Source: Marinobacter sp. NP-4(2019)
Lineage (GTDB): Bacteria > Pseudomonadota > Gammaproteobacteria > Pseudomonadales > Oleiphilaceae
Direction: 5' to 3'
DNA length: 64,000 nt
Assembly (NCBI RefSeq): GCF_003994855.1
Contig: NZ_CP034142.1
Span: 1,612,001 to 1,676,000, forward strand
Below the pieces are notes generated by a model. It was not told the origin of the DNA, did no database searches, and saw only the letters and a list, made by a program, of their open reading frames with translations. The position numbers and the translations under genes were made by a program. This document shows positions 35,799 to 45,228 of the stretch, one piece after another; position 1 is the stretch's first letter, and each line of letters starts with the position of its first letter.

Positions 35799-36824
35799 AT
35801 GACAGAGAGTTGTTTCCGGCTGGGGGAGATCGCTGCTGAACTCGGGGCAGAACTCCGGGGAGATCCGGATACCATGATTCATGGTTTGGCCACGTTACAG
35901 GCCGCGACCTCCGGGCAGATTACGTTCCTGGCCAATCCCTCCTATAGCCGATACCTGAAAGAAACCCATGCGTCGGCCGTTATCCTGTCACCCTCGGCCG
36001 CTGGTGATTCTCCGACCAATGTCCTGTTACTGGACAATCCTTATCTCGGATATGCTCGCCTCAGTCACTGGTTTGATCCCGCGCCCCGTCCGCAGCCTGG
36101 AGTTCACCCGTCTGCGGTTGTGGATCCGTCTGCCAGGGTGTCTGAAACGGCGTCCATAGGCCCCCAGGCGGTGATCGAAGCGGAAGTCGAGATTGGGGAT
36201 CATGTGGTTGTCGGTGCCGGTTCCATCATTGGCGCCCGTTGTCGTATAGGCGGTCAGACGGTATTACGTCCTCGCGTCACCTTGGCTCACGATATCGTTG
36301 TGGGGCAGCGTTGCCATATTCTCAGTGGCGCGGTGATTGGCTCTGATGGCTTCGGATTCGCCAACGAGAAGGGCGCCTGGCATCGCATTGCCCAGATCGG
36401 CAGAGTGGTTCTGGGTGACGACGTAGAGGTAGGCGCGAATACCACGATTGATCGGGGTGCCCTGGACGACACGGTGATTGGCAACGGTGTCAAACTGGAT
36501 AACCTGATTCAGATAGCACATAACGTAAGTATCGGCGACCACAGTGCCATGGCTGCCATGGTCGGGATTGCCGGCAGTACCCGAATTGGCCGGCACTGTG
36601 TATTCGGTGGCGCATCCGGTGTTGCCGGTCATCTTGAGATTGCAGATCAGGTACATCTCACGGGGATGACCCTGGTGACGGGCGATATCCGTGAGCCGGG
36701 TGTGTATTCTTCGGGTACCAGCGCAGACAAGAACCGCCAGTGGCGCAAGAACGCAGTTCGCTTTCGGCAGCTGGATGCTATGGCGCGAAGGCTTAAAGAA
36801 CTGGAAAAGAAATCAGAAGGCTGA
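35799..36824 (+). CDS. lpxD: UDP-3-O-acylglucosamine N-acyltransferase
   Basis: 341 residues from the ATG at 35799 (a GTG three bases before is possible; GGAG at 35789 favours the ATG). N-terminal uridine-binding domain (FRLGEIAAELGAELRGDPDT, ATSGQITFLANPSYSRYL), then a hexapeptide beta-helix with the catalytic-His region VKLDNLIQIAHNVSIGDHSA and a C-terminal helix. Third step of lipid A synthesis. Confidence 0.96.
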   Translation: MTESCFRLGEIAAELGAELRGDPDTMIHGLATLQAATSGQITFLANPSYSRYLKETHASAVILSPSAAGDSPTNVLLLDNPYLGYARLSHWFDPAPRPQPGVHPSAVVDPSARVSETASIGPQAVIEAEVEIGDHVVVGAGSIIGARCRIGGQTVLRPRVTLAHDIVVGQRCHILSGAVIGSDGFGFANEKGAWHRIAQIGRVVLGDDVEVGANTTIDRGALDDTVIGNGVKLDNLIQIAHNVSIGDHSAMAAMVGIAGSTRIGRHCVFGGASGVAGHLEIADQVHLTGMTLVTGDIREPGVYSSGTSADKNRQWRKNAVRFRQLDAMARRLKELEKKSEG

Positions 36825-36835
36825 GGCCGTTAAAG

Positions 36836-37273
36836 ATGATGTATATTGAAGAAATTCTGGAATATTTGCCCCACAGATACCCGTTTTTGCTGGTGGATCG
36901 GGTCACCGAAATCGAGAAGGGTAAATCCATCAAGGGATATAAAAACATTTCCTTCAACGAACCATTCTTTACGGGCCATTTTCCAAACAAGCCAATCATG
37001 CCCGGAGTACTGATAATAGAGGCCATGGCGCAACTTTCAGGGGTTCTCGGTTTTGTGACCGTTGAACGGAAACCCTCGGATGGCGTGGTACAATATCTGG
37101 CTGGGTCCAGTAAGGTGCGTTTCAAGCGCCCCGTGGTGCCGGGAGACAGATTATGCATGGAATCCACCTTTATCTCTGGCAAACGCGGAATCTGGAAATT
37201 TGAGTGTCGGGCACTGGTCGATGGTGAAGTCGTCTGCGTGGCCGATATATTGACCGCTGAGAGAGAAGTTTGA
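36836..37273 (+). CDS. fabZ: 3-hydroxyacyl-ACP dehydratase FabZ
   Basis: 145 residues. Hot-dog fold dehydratase of fatty acid synthesis. Catalytic His and Glu are in GHFPNKPIMPGVLIIEAMAQ, preceded by YPFLLVDRVTEIE. Its stop overlaps the lpxA ATG (TGATG), as usual between lpxD and lpxA. Confidence 0.97.
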   Translation: MMYIEEILEYLPHRYPFLLVDRVTEIEKGKSIKGYKNISFNEPFFTGHFPNKPIMPGVLIIEAMAQLSGVLGFVTVERKPSDGVVQYLAGSSKVRFKRPVVPGDRLCMESTFISGKRGIWKFECRALVDGEVVCVADILTAEREV

Positions 37274-38064
37274 TGGCGACAAATGACTGGTCGGGTGTCC
37301 ATCCTCAAGCGATTGTAGACCCATCAGCCAGACTGGCGGGCAACGTTACCGTTGGTCCGTGGAGCTACATTGGCCCCGATGTGGAAATCGGAGAGGGGAC
37401 CGAAATCCTCTCCCATGTGGTGGTAAAAGGGCCAACGGTTATTGGCCGCAACAACCGCATATTCCAGTTCTCCAGTATTGGAGAAGAATGTCAGGACAAG
37501 AAATACGCCGGCGAGCCGACCACACTGGTGATCGGTGACAACAACGTGATCCGTGAAAACTGTACGATCCATCGTGGCACGGTCCAGGATCGTGGTGAGA
37601 CTCGGATCGGCAGCGGCAACCTGTTAATGGCCTACGTCCATGTGGCTCATGACTGTACGGTTGGCGACAACACGATTCTTGCCAACTGTGCGACTCTGGC
37701 GGGGCATGTCACCGTCGGAGACTGGGCGATCCTTGGCGGTGGCACCATGGTTCACCAGTTCTGTCATATTGGCCCTCACAGCATGGCGGCCGGTGGCAGC
37801 ATTGTACTCAAGGATATACCGGCCTATGTCATGGCCAGCGGTCAATCCGCAGAGCCTCACGGCATGAACGTTGAAGGCCTTCGCCGCCGCGGGTTCAGCA
37901 AGGAAGTACTGCTGACCTTGCGCCGGGCTTATAAGATTATTTACCGGCAGGGCCTGACAACCGAGCAGGCTGTGGAAGAGCTGGAGAAGTCCTACCCCGA
38001 TGTGGACGAAATGCGTCCGTTGATTGACTCCCTTCGTGGTGCACACCGCGGCATTATCCGATAG
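37273..38064 (+). CDS. lpxA: Acyl-ACP-UDP-N-acetylglucosamine O-acyltransferase
   Basis: 263 residues from the ATG at 37273 overlapping the fabZ stop. Left-handed beta-helix with IHPQAIVDPSA-type start (VHPQAIVDPSARLAGNV), catalytic His in MAYVHVAHDCTVGDNTI, the ligand region HRGTVQDRGETRIGSGN and a C-terminal helical domain. First step of lipid A synthesis. Confidence 0.97.
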   Translation: MATNDWSGVHPQAIVDPSARLAGNVTVGPWSYIGPDVEIGEGTEILSHVVVKGPTVIGRNNRIFQFSSIGEECQDKKYAGEPTTLVIGDNNVIRENCTIHRGTVQDRGETRIGSGNLLMAYVHVAHDCTVGDNTILANCATLAGHVTVGDWAILGGGTMVHQFCHIGPHSMAAGGSIVLKDIPAYVMASGQSAEPHGMNVEGLRRRGFSKEVLLTLRRAYKIIYRQGLTTEQAVEELEKSYPDVDEMRPLIDSLRGAHRGIIR

Positions 38065-38078
38065 TCGGGCCTGGACCG

Positions 38079-39259
38079 GTGATGGACCATCCCACCCCCA
38101 GGGTCATTAGCGATCGACCAGTCACATTTGGCATTGTTGCAGGTGAGGCATCGGGAGACATACTCGGTGCCGGGCTGATCCACGCCCTGCGTGCCAGATA
38201 CCCTCGCGCCCGCTTTGTCGGTATCGGCGGCGAAGAGATGGAAACGGCCGGTTTCCATTCCCTGGTGCCGATGGAGCGGCTGTCGGTAATGGGACTGGTG
38301 GAGGTACTTGGCCGCATTCGCGAGCTGTTCAGTATTCGCGACCGCCTGATGGACTATTTTCTGACCACCCCCCGGATGTGGTCATCGGTATCGATTCCCC
38401 GGATTTTACCCTCGGTGTTGAGCGCCGCTGCCGGGATGCCGGCATCCCCACGGTTCACTACGTCAGCCCCTCGGTCTGGGCGTGGCGGCAGAAGCGCATC
38501 TTCAAGATCGCAAAATCCGTCAACCTGATGCTGACCCTGTTTCCCTTCGAGGCCCGATTCTACGAAGAGCACGATGTACCGGTGGCGTTTGTGGGGCACC
38601 CGTTGGCCAATCGTATTCCGATGGAGCCGGACACCGCGGGTGCCCGCCAGTCCTTCGGGCTGGACGAGAACAAGCCGGTGCTGGCGATCTTGCCTGGTAG
38701 TCGTAGTGGGGAAGTGGAGCGCCTCGGCAGTCTGTTTCTGGCGGCCGCCCATTGGATACAGGCGTCCCGTCCGGACCTTCAGCTGGTGATCCCTTGCATC
38801 AACCGTGACCGTGAAAAGCAGGTGCGCGGGCTCGTTGAGTCTCTGGAAGTGGCATTGCCAGTCACCATTGTGAGAGGGCGCTCCCGTGAGGTTATGGCGG
38901 CCTCTGACGTGGTGTTGTTGGCATCCGGAACGGCGACACTTGAAGCCATGCTGCTGAAAAAGCCGATGGTGGTCGGTTACCGGCTGAGTAATCTCAGCTA
39001 CAAGCTACTATCCCGCCTGGTCAAAGTGCCCCATGTCGCCCTTCCCAATCTGTTGGCTCGTAAGCCACTGGTGCCGGAATTGCTTCAGGACGATGCTACC
39101 CCTGAGGCTCTGGGAGCCGCAGTGCTGGAACGCCTCGAGAACGAGGATGAACGAGCCCGCCTGACTGAGGCATTCACCGAGCTGCATCTGCAACTCCGCC
39201 AGAATGCGGATGAACGAGCGGCGGACGCCATCTCCGAACTGCTGGAGCGATCATCTTGA
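38079..39259 (+). CDS. lpxB: Lipid-A-disaccharide synthase, split by a one-base frameshift
   Basis: The first ~97 residues (VTFGIVAGEASGDILGAGL, FVGIGGEEMETAGF, MERLSVMGLVEVLGR) are in one frame and the rest (VVIGIDSPDFTLGVERRC, VHYVSPSVWAWRQKRI, LAILPGSRSGEVERL, LLASGTATLEAMLLKKPMVV) in another. They join if one C is added to the C6 run at about 38368-38373 (inside TTPPD), giving 393 residues, close to the usual ~380. All motifs of the glycosyltransferase are then intact. LpxB is essential in most Gram-negative bacteria, so a base-calling error or ribosomal frameshifting is more likely than loss. Type kept as CDS for that reason. Confidence 0.9.
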
Positions 39260-39933
39260 GTAAATCGCCATTACCCCCGTTCCAGTGTCATTACTCCGGC
39301 TCTCGCCTTGCGGGTGTCGATGAGGTCGGGCGGGGGCCATTAATTGGAGCGGTTGTTACTGCAGCGGTGATCCTGGACCCTGAGCGCCCGATAGCGGGGC
39401 TCGCTGATTCCAAAAAGCTGACAGAAAAGCGCCGGGAAGCTCTGTACGAGGAGATTATCGAGAAGGCCGCTGCCTGGAGCATTGGTCGTGCCGAGGCGGA
39501 TGAGATTGATCGCGTGAATATCTACCAGGCCACCATGGTGGCGATGGAAAGGGCGGTCTCCGGCCTGTCTGTGGAGCCGGAGTATGTACTGGTCGACGGA
39601 AACCGCTGCCCGAAATGGCGTTGGCCTTCGGAGCCGGTTGTTAAAGGCGATTCCCGTGTTGAGGCCATCAGCGCGGCGTCCATTATTGCGAAAGTGGTTC
39701 GTGACCGCGAAATGGCCGAACTGGATAAGCAGTTTCCGGGTTATGAGCTGGCCAGACACAAAGGCTATCCCACGCCGGTTCACTTGGAGGCATTGAATCG
39801 CCTGGGCGCCACCGTTCACCACAGGCGTTCGTTCCGACCCGTGCAGGAGGCCATCGATAAGGTGGGCATGTATGAGCAGGCACCGCAGGAGAGTCTTACG
39901 TATCCCAGTGACCTGTTTGAAAATATCGATTGA
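39256..39933 (+). CDS. rnhB: Ribonuclease HII
   Basis: 225 residues from a TTG at 39256 that overlaps the lpxB stop. Removes RNA from RNA-DNA hybrids. Catalytic acidic residues in LAGVDEVGRGPLIGAVV, plus the DSKKLTEKRRE block, VLVDGNRCP and SIIAKVVRDREM. A C-terminal tail of ~25 residues after HHRRSFRPVQ is longer than in E. coli. Confidence 0.95.
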   Translation: MSKSPLPPFQCHYSGSRLAGVDEVGRGPLIGAVVTAAVILDPERPIAGLADSKKLTEKRREALYEEIIEKAAAWSIGRAEADEIDRVNIYQATMVAMERAVSGLSVEPEYVLVDGNRCPKWRWPSEPVVKGDSRVEAISAASIIAKVVRDREMAELDKQFPGYELARHKGYPTPVHLEALNRLGATVHHRRSFRPVQEAIDKVGMYEQAPQESLTYPSDLFENID

Positions 39934-39958
39934 CAGGCATGGGGCGAATCCTTAAGAT
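39930..39958 (+). promoter_or_regulatory. Strong sigma-70 promoter of the tRNA-fMet gene
   Basis: Consensus TTGACA at 39930-39935, a 17-base spacer and TAAGAT at 39953-39958, followed by a GC-rich discriminator (ACGCGCAC), typical of stringently controlled stable-RNA promoters. The -35 begins inside the last codon/stop of rnhB. Confidence 0.8.
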
Positions 39959-40003
39959 ACGCGCACGTTGATTCGGGGGTTCCCCGATAAACAACCAGTT
40001 TGA

Positions 40004-40080
<77 letters not shown>

Positions 40081-40087
40081 CTATTGA

Positions 40088-40116
40088 AGTAAGGCCAGGG
40101 TGAAGCTGGCCTTACT
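40088..40116 (+). terminator. Hairpin directly after tRNA-fMet
   Basis: AGTAAGGCCAG and CTGGCCTTACT form a perfect 11-bp stem with loop GGTGAAG, followed by a weak T stretch (GCTTTTG). It is a probable terminator or processing hairpin for the tRNA transcript. Confidence 0.65.
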
Positions 40117-40205
40117 GCTTTTGAGCAGGGGCTTTTGAGTCGCCAACTCTCTATCGGCACTGCGTGCCGCATTGTTGGCGCCGCGAACGCATGATCGCGT
40201 CCGCT

Positions 40206-40226
40206 CCCCGCTACCACCATTGAAAT
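40206..40226 (+). repeat. Repeat of the tRNA-fMet 3' end and its downstream flank
   Basis: CCCCGCTACCACCATTGAAAT matches 40070-40090 (the last 11 bases of the tRNA including CCA, plus ten flanking bases) at 19 of 21 positions. The 70 bases before it loosely resemble a decayed T arm, which would fit a lost tandem tRNA copy; an integration scar is the alternative. The stretch 40117-40205 holds no gene. Confidence 0.65.
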
Positions 40227-40227
40227 G

Positions 40228-40251
40228 AGCCGGCCAATGCGCCGGCTTTTT
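40228..40251 (+). terminator. Intrinsic terminator after the tRNA region
   Basis: AGCCGGC, loop CAATGC, then GCCGGCT, directly followed by a T run (five Ts in all, the first of which is the last base of the stem). This is a textbook intrinsic terminator on the plus strand. The following bases 40252-40512 are AT-rich and hold no recognisable gene; they probably contain the promoter of the lipoprotein gene. Confidence 0.88.
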
Positions 40252-40512
40252 CATGTCTGGTGTAACATTTCTGTTGTTGTTTTCCAGATTTTTTGTCGCT
40301 TTTTCTAATACTTTCTTCCGATCCCTCTGTTTCGATTTTTGTCGAATAGGCAAAAAAATTGCCCGAAATATCAGCATCTTCCTGTATGTCATTACTGCAA
40401 CCTGACGAAAAATTGACCATTTCGTAATTAGGATTCTGGCGTCCTTCCCTTGATACTTGCACGCGTTTTAAACAATTCCATTAATTTGACGAAAAAACGG
40501 TGCAAATATCAC

Positions 40513-40953
40513 ATGAAACGCGTCATTAAAATGTCAAAGGCATGGATTGCCGCGTTGTTTATTGGAGTTATCCTTACAGGCTGTGGGGGTGGCTCATCCG
40601 AAGGGAGTGCAGGTAGTTCCGTTAAAAATGGTTCTCCGGAGTCAGGTAGTGCTTCCGCATCCAACGTTGTCGGAGAGTCTGGTGACAGGACCGCAGGGCT
40701 AAGCTGGAATGCGCCAATGACTCGGGTTAATGACGAATCCCTGGCGATGGGGGAATTGTCCGGTTACATCATCAGTTACGGTAAGGACCCCGAGAACCTG
40801 ACCGAAAAGGTACGCATTGATAGTGCGGACACCATGGAGTACACCGTCACCAATCTGGATAATGGCACCTGGTACTTCACTATCCAGGTGGAAGATGTTG
40901 ACGGGCTGATCAGCGAGCCTTCCCAACCCGTCAGCAAGACGATCCAGGGGTAA
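40513..40953 (+). CDS. Small lipoprotein with a fibronectin type III-like domain
   Basis: 146 residues from the ATG at 40513 (the frame is open from 40450, but the signal peptide begins at MKRVIKMSKAWIAAL). The lipobox is LTGC, followed by a low-complexity Gly/Ser linker. From about residue 60 a single fibronectin type III fold is seen: GLSWNAPMTR, LSGYIISYG, YTVTNLDNGTWYFTIQVEDV. It is probably anchored in the outer or inner membrane and surface- or periplasm-exposed. Function unknown. It is convergent with the kinase gene at 40968, 14 bases away. Confidence 0.85.
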   Translation: MKRVIKMSKAWIAALFIGVILTGCGGGSSEGSAGSSVKNGSPESGSASASNVVGESGDRTAGLSWNAPMTRVNDESLAMGELSGYIISYGKDPENLTEKVRIDSADTMEYTVTNLDNGTWYFTIQVEDVDGLISEPSQPVSKTIQG

Positions 40954-40967
40954 CCTGAAGGGCTTGC

Positions 40968-43547
40968 TCAGGAATGGCCAAGGGGGTTGGTGACCGGCAG
41001 TTTGAGAGTAAATGCCGAGCCTTCCCCGATCTCTGAAGAGACACTGATCTCACCCCGATGTTTTTCCACCACCACATTCACAAATGATAGCCCCAGGCCG
41101 GTGCCGTGGATTCCGGACAGCTCACTGCTCTTCTGCCGGCGGTACCGGTCAAACAGGTGCGGCAGCTCTTCCGGTGCAATACCGCTGCCTTCATCGCTGA
41201 CGGTCAGGCACGCCTGGTGGCCGGCAAGAAATACCTGGATGTTGACTGTGGAGCCTCTGGGGCTGTACTGAACCGCATTGGTCAGCAGGTTGATAACGGC
41301 TCGCTCCAGCAGTTCCGCATTACCTCTGAGCCAGAGATCTTCCGTACCCTGTAACACCAGCTGTATGCCTTTTTCCGCCGCCTGTTCGCTGACGCTGTCA
41401 CGGGCATTTTCAACGATGGCCAGGAACTCGCATTCGTAGAACCGGGTTTCGGTCAGCTGTTCGGCCCGGGCCAACTGCACAAACTCCTCCGCCAGGTGAT
41501 AGCTGCGGCGCGCCAGTCGACCGAGCTGCTCCAGTTGGGCCGGTTCAATTTGTCCGGGGTTGCGCTTCAGCTGCTCGATCAGGGCCAGTTGGGACACCAG
41601 GGGTGACCTGACATCGTGGGAAATAAAGTCGATGGCTTCGCGGTGCTGTCGTTGCTGCTCCCGTAGCTCCGAGATATCGGAGATATTGGCAATGATGCCG
41701 CTCTGGTGGCTTTCGGGCAGCGAGAATGGCGCAAAATGAATCAGGAAATCCTTTTCGCGGATGCGCAGATCCACCGTCCGGCTCTGATTCAGGGTGAGTG
41801 TCTCCGAAACGGTTTCGTGCCAGGGCGGGGTCTCCCGGGGATCGTGGCCTTCCAGCAAACGGGTCAGGGGAAGTCCGCTGAGGCTGGGCATGGGTTCCTG
41901 AAACCATTCCTCAATATGTCCGTTGGCAAAACGAATCACACCCAGTTCATCGGTCACGATGATACCGTCAGGCATCCGTTCAAAGCTGCGTCGGATAAAC
42001 TTCTGCATATTGTTCATGCGTTCCGTGGCAACCCTGACCCGTTCGATCCGGGCGGAAACATTTTCCCTGGGTTGCGCGGGCCTGAGGCCGGTATCCTCCG
42101 ATGCCAGTGAGAGCCTGCGCAAATAACGCTGAATCGCTTCCCGGCTGATATCATTCGGCAGCAATAAACCGAGGGTGTAATCCCTGCCGTAACGCCGCAG
42201 GCTGAGCCAGCTCTGATTGCTGGCGTGAGTCCATCGCCCCTGCTCCAGTGTGGGGATGTCGTCTGCTGTCAGCCGGCAGGCGGTATACACCTCGTTCCCT
42301 TCAGACAGCCACCAACCTTCCGGTTGCAGCAGTGCCCGGAAGTGTTCCAGTAATTGGGTGGGATGGCGCCGGGAGGGCTCCGGCAGGTGGACTTGTGGGC
42401 CGCGGGCCAGGTCATCCAGCTGGCGGTTGAGAAAGCGGTTGGTCATGGCCAGTCTCAGGCCGCTGGAGAGCGGGAACGCCAGTAAGGGCATCAGCAGGGC
42501 ATGGGATACCGGTAGCCACAGTTCCGCACCGTACAACAGGGCTGTGTGGCCGATGATCACCGCGACCGCAATGGCCAGGCACAGACCCAGAGTTCTTGCC
42601 GGCCGCATTCTCGGTAAAAGCAGTGACAACAGTGCAATTGCCAGTACCGCAATAGCCAGCGATGCCTCCTCTGGGAGCGCCCTGATCAGCTCATCGCTGA
42701 CAAGGGCGGAGTAGGTGTTGGCATGAAATTCAACCCCGGGCATGGGGCGATTGAGGCCTGAAAAGGGGGTTGGCAGGATGTCGCCGAACCCCGGGGCGGT
42801 GGCCCCGACGAAAATGGTCTTGCCTTCGAATAATCCCGGGCTGGAAGGCGCTGACAGCACCTCTGCATAGGAGTAGGTCGGCAGGGTTCCGGCTCCACCT
42901 GCCATGGGCACCGCGCGATAATGTTTGCGTACGTTCATGAAGGCGGGAGGGGCATCACTGCCGCTCGGGGCGGCGATGTTCCCGTGTCGTTCTGAGGCCG
43001 CCAGTGCCAGACTGGGCCACAATTGTTCGCCAAGGCCATTAAGCAGGTATAGCCCTCTTGCCACACCGTCCTCGTCAAGCTCTACGTGGGCGTGGCCAAG
43101 CTCTGATGCAGCGGCTGCCAGAGAACTGGTCGGTAACTGTTCGCTGATCAGGTAGTTATGGGACGGTGGTGACAGGTATAGGGGGAGCACTACTCTGCCA
43201 TGCTGCGTCATGGCCGCTGCCAGGGTCGGGTCTTCGGCCGAAGGTTCGGGAAACAGGATGTCGAAAACGATGGTTTCCGCTCCGGCTTCATCCAGCTTTT
43301 CTATCAGTCTGGCATGGGTGTCCCGGGGCCAGGGCCATCGCCCAAGGTGATCCAGGCTCTTTTCATCAATGGCGACGATGACGACATCGTCGTTGACTGG
43401 CGCAGGGGTGGAGGTGATCTGGGTGTCGTAAAGCCAATAATCAAGGCGCTGGGGGAGCGTGGTTGCCTGCAGGAGTAGCAAAATGGCAAGCAAAGGAAGG
43501 CCCAGGGTCAGGGGTGTCGTTTTTATTGGCATCCAGTCCAGTGTCAT
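40968..43547 (-). CDS. CHASE2-PAS sensor histidine kinase
   Basis: 859 residues. One N-terminal membrane segment (LTLGLPLLAILLLLQ) precedes a periplasmic CHASE2 domain (about 35-290: VVIVAIDEKSLDHLGRWPW, IVFDILFPEPS, IFVGATAPGFGD, PMPGVEFHANTYSAL). Three more membrane segments follow (about 295-370), then a PAS domain (MPDGIIVTDELGVIRFAN), the phospho-acceptor DFISHDVRSPL with His near 644, and an HATPase domain (NLLTNAVQYSP, SDEGSGIAP, GTGLGLSFV). It is last in a leftward unit with a response regulator and a FecR-domain protein. The signal is unknown. Confidence 0.94.
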   Translation of the reverse strand: MTLDWMPIKTTPLTLGLPLLAILLLLQATTLPQRLDYWLYDTQITSTPAPVNDDVVIVAIDEKSLDHLGRWPWPRDTHARLIEKLDEAGAETIVFDILFPEPSAEDPTLAAAMTQHGRVVLPLYLSPPSHNYLISEQLPTSSLAAAASELGHAHVELDEDGVARGLYLLNGLGEQLWPSLALAASERHGNIAAPSGSDAPPAFMNVRKHYRAVPMAGGAGTLPTYSYAEVLSAPSSPGLFEGKTIFVGATAPGFGDILPTPFSGLNRPMPGVEFHANTYSALVSDELIRALPEEASLAIAVLAIALLSLLLPRMRPARTLGLCLAIAVAVIIGHTALLYGAELWLPVSHALLMPLLAFPLSSGLRLAMTNRFLNRQLDDLARGPQVHLPEPSRRHPTQLLEHFRALLQPEGWWLSEGNEVYTACRLTADDIPTLEQGRWTHASNQSWLSLRRYGRDYTLGLLLPNDISREAIQRYLRRLSLASEDTGLRPAQPRENVSARIERVRVATERMNNMQKFIRRSFERMPDGIIVTDELGVIRFANGHIEEWFQEPMPSLSGLPLTRLLEGHDPRETPPWHETVSETLTLNQSRTVDLRIREKDFLIHFAPFSLPESHQSGIIANISDISELREQQRQHREAIDFISHDVRSPLVSQLALIEQLKRNPGQIEPAQLEQLGRLARRSYHLAEEFVQLARAEQLTETRFYECEFLAIVENARDSVSEQAAEKGIQLVLQGTEDLWLRGNAELLERAVINLLTNAVQYSPRGSTVNIQVFLAGHQACLTVSDEGSGIAPEELPHLFDRYRRQKSSELSGIHGTGLGLSFVNVVVEKHRGEISVSSEIGEGSAFTLKLPVTNPLGHS

Positions 43548-43580
43548 GGGCCCTGCTGTCAGATGTGTGAGTCAGTCGGA

Positions 43581-45227
43581 TTATTCCAAATACAGTTCCC
43601 TCCCGGGTCCCCAGCGACTTGCCAGAGGGCCATCAGAAAGAGCTTTCAGGCGCACAAAATACCGTCTTCCGGGAATCAGGCGCAAGGCTGCAGTGGTTTC
43701 AGACAGCGTTGCTTCCTTGATGATATTGGAAAACCCGGGCTCTTCCGAGAGCTGAAGGCGATAATCCGATGCGGTATCAACCTTCTCCCAGAATACACGA
43801 ACCTGGCTGTCGACGTAGTTGACGCTGATAATCCTGACTGGCGGCAAGGTGCCGTTGACGGTGAATTCCCGGGGGGCACTGGTGGCTACCGAGTTGCCTC
43901 CCGCTTCGCTGACCACTCGCCAGTAGTAGGTTCCCGGCGTCAGTGGTCTGGACGGGAGTGCCTGTTTGTCCGGCGCCCACTCGCTGGTGGCGACCAGACG
44001 GCGGAAGGTGTCGTCCTCGGCAATTTCTATGCGGGCCACTTCGTTGCTGCCCGTCAGTTCCCAGCGGAATTCGGGCATGTCGTCATTCACGGTGGCGCCT
44101 GCTTCCGGAGCCAGTAGCTCTGCCGCCCGGGCCCGGAGATCCACTTCAGCCTCGACTACGCCGGGCATACCGGCCACGCCCCGACTGTTCAGGGCGGCCA
44201 GGTGGATTTCATAGTTGCCGTTGTCCAACTGGCTGAGACTGTACCGGGTGCCGCTGACTTTGCGGCTTTCGACCCAGCGACCGGACTCCGCTTCGAAAAT
44301 GTCGAGCCGGTGACCCATGGCGCCGCTGGGTTGCCAGCTCAGCTCCGTTGGCAGGCTGGTGATTTGTGGCGGCAGGGGATTCAGTTCCGGTGCCGGTGGC
44401 AGCCGGTGGATGCTGAGACTGCCGCTGGCCGCTGTGGATACGCTGGCACTGTAACCGGCCGGGATATCCCGGGTTTTTCCCCGGGGGCCAAAATTAACCG
44501 CCCCTTCGGTCACCTGGAGGCGGGTCGTGCCCGGTTCCGCCTGCATGGCGAAAACGGTGCCGCGTACAGCGGCGACTGCCGAGGGCGTTTCAATTTCAAA
44601 CCGGGCACCGCCTTCAATGACGGGCTTGACCTTGGTGTGTACCTCTCCGTGATCGAGCCGCAATCGGGTGTCGACCATTCCGGACTTTCCGTACTGGGTC
44701 AGGCGGTTAAAGATCAGTCGGGAATTCGGAGAGATGCGCACCTGTGAACCATCGGCAAGCTCAACGGTGGCACTGCCAGCGCCGGAGATGATTTCATCGC
44801 CCACCCGTACCAGTGTGTCGGCCGTCAGGGTACGCTTCCTGCCGTCGTTGCCGGAGATATGCTGGACCTGGCCGGATAGGGTCACAACCCGGGCAGGGTC
44901 AGGTTGACGCTGTAACCAGGGCAAAGGAATGCGCAGGGCATCGCCTTCGCCAATGGCTGCGGCGTTATCGATGTTATTGTACTGGAGCAGGCGATTGGCG
45001 TGGACTGTCCTGGACAGCAGTGCTTTGGCCACTTCACCAAAGCTCTCGCCCGGTCTTAGGGTATAGACCCATTCAGGCGTGGCCTTGGTTTCCTGTCCCG
45101 GGGCAGCCGACGCATGGGAGCCGCGAGTGATGGACAGCTCAGCCTGCGCGGGCATGGCCAGCGCCAGAAATGCCAGCGCTGACACAGCTGTATGCCTTGT
45201 CAACAGACGGGCGAAGCGGTACTTCAT
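43581..45227 (-). CDS. Secreted LysM-FecR domain protein
   Basis: 548 residues with a signal peptide (TAVSALAFLALAMPAQA, cleaved before ELSI). A LysM-like segment (YTLRPGESFGEVAKALLS, IGEGDALRIP; about 53-105) is followed by a FecR domain (VRVGDEIISGAGSATVELAD, ISPNSRLIF, FEIETPSAVAAVRGTVFAM) and two or three C-terminal fibronectin/Ig-like repeats (for example DNGNYEIHLAALNSRGVAG, PGTYYWRVVSEAGG). It would sit in the periplasm, perhaps on peptidoglycan. It lies between the response regulator and the CHASE2 kinase, with its start overlapping neither, and may supply or modulate the periplasmic signal to the kinase; that is an inference. Confidence 0.9.
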   Translation of the reverse strand: MKYRFARLLTRHTAVSALAFLALAMPAQAELSITRGSHASAAPGQETKATPEWVYTLRPGESFGEVAKALLSRTVHANRLLQYNNIDNAAAIGEGDALRIPLPWLQRQPDPARVVTLSGQVQHISGNDGRKRTLTADTLVRVGDEIISGAGSATVELADGSQVRISPNSRLIFNRLTQYGKSGMVDTRLRLDHGEVHTKVKPVIEGGARFEIETPSAVAAVRGTVFAMQAEPGTTRLQVTEGAVNFGPRGKTRDIPAGYSASVSTAASGSLSIHRLPPAPELNPLPPQITSLPTELSWQPSGAMGHRLDIFEAESGRWVESRKVSGTRYSLSQLDNGNYEIHLAALNSRGVAGMPGVVEAEVDLRARAAELLAPEAGATVNDDMPEFRWELTGSNEVARIEIAEDDTFRRLVATSEWAPDKQALPSRPLTPGTYYWRVVSEAGGNSVATSAPREFTVNGTLPPVRIISVNYVDSQVRVFWEKVDTASDYRLQLSEEPGFSNIIKEATLSETTAALRLIPGRRYFVRLKALSDGPLASRWGPGRELYLE

Positions 45228-45228
45228 A

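Noticed and set aside
40430..40512. Possible sigma-54 promoter before the small lipoprotein gene
   Set aside because: A TTGCA element is present, but no GG lies 10 bases upstream of the GC, so the -24/-12 pattern is not met.
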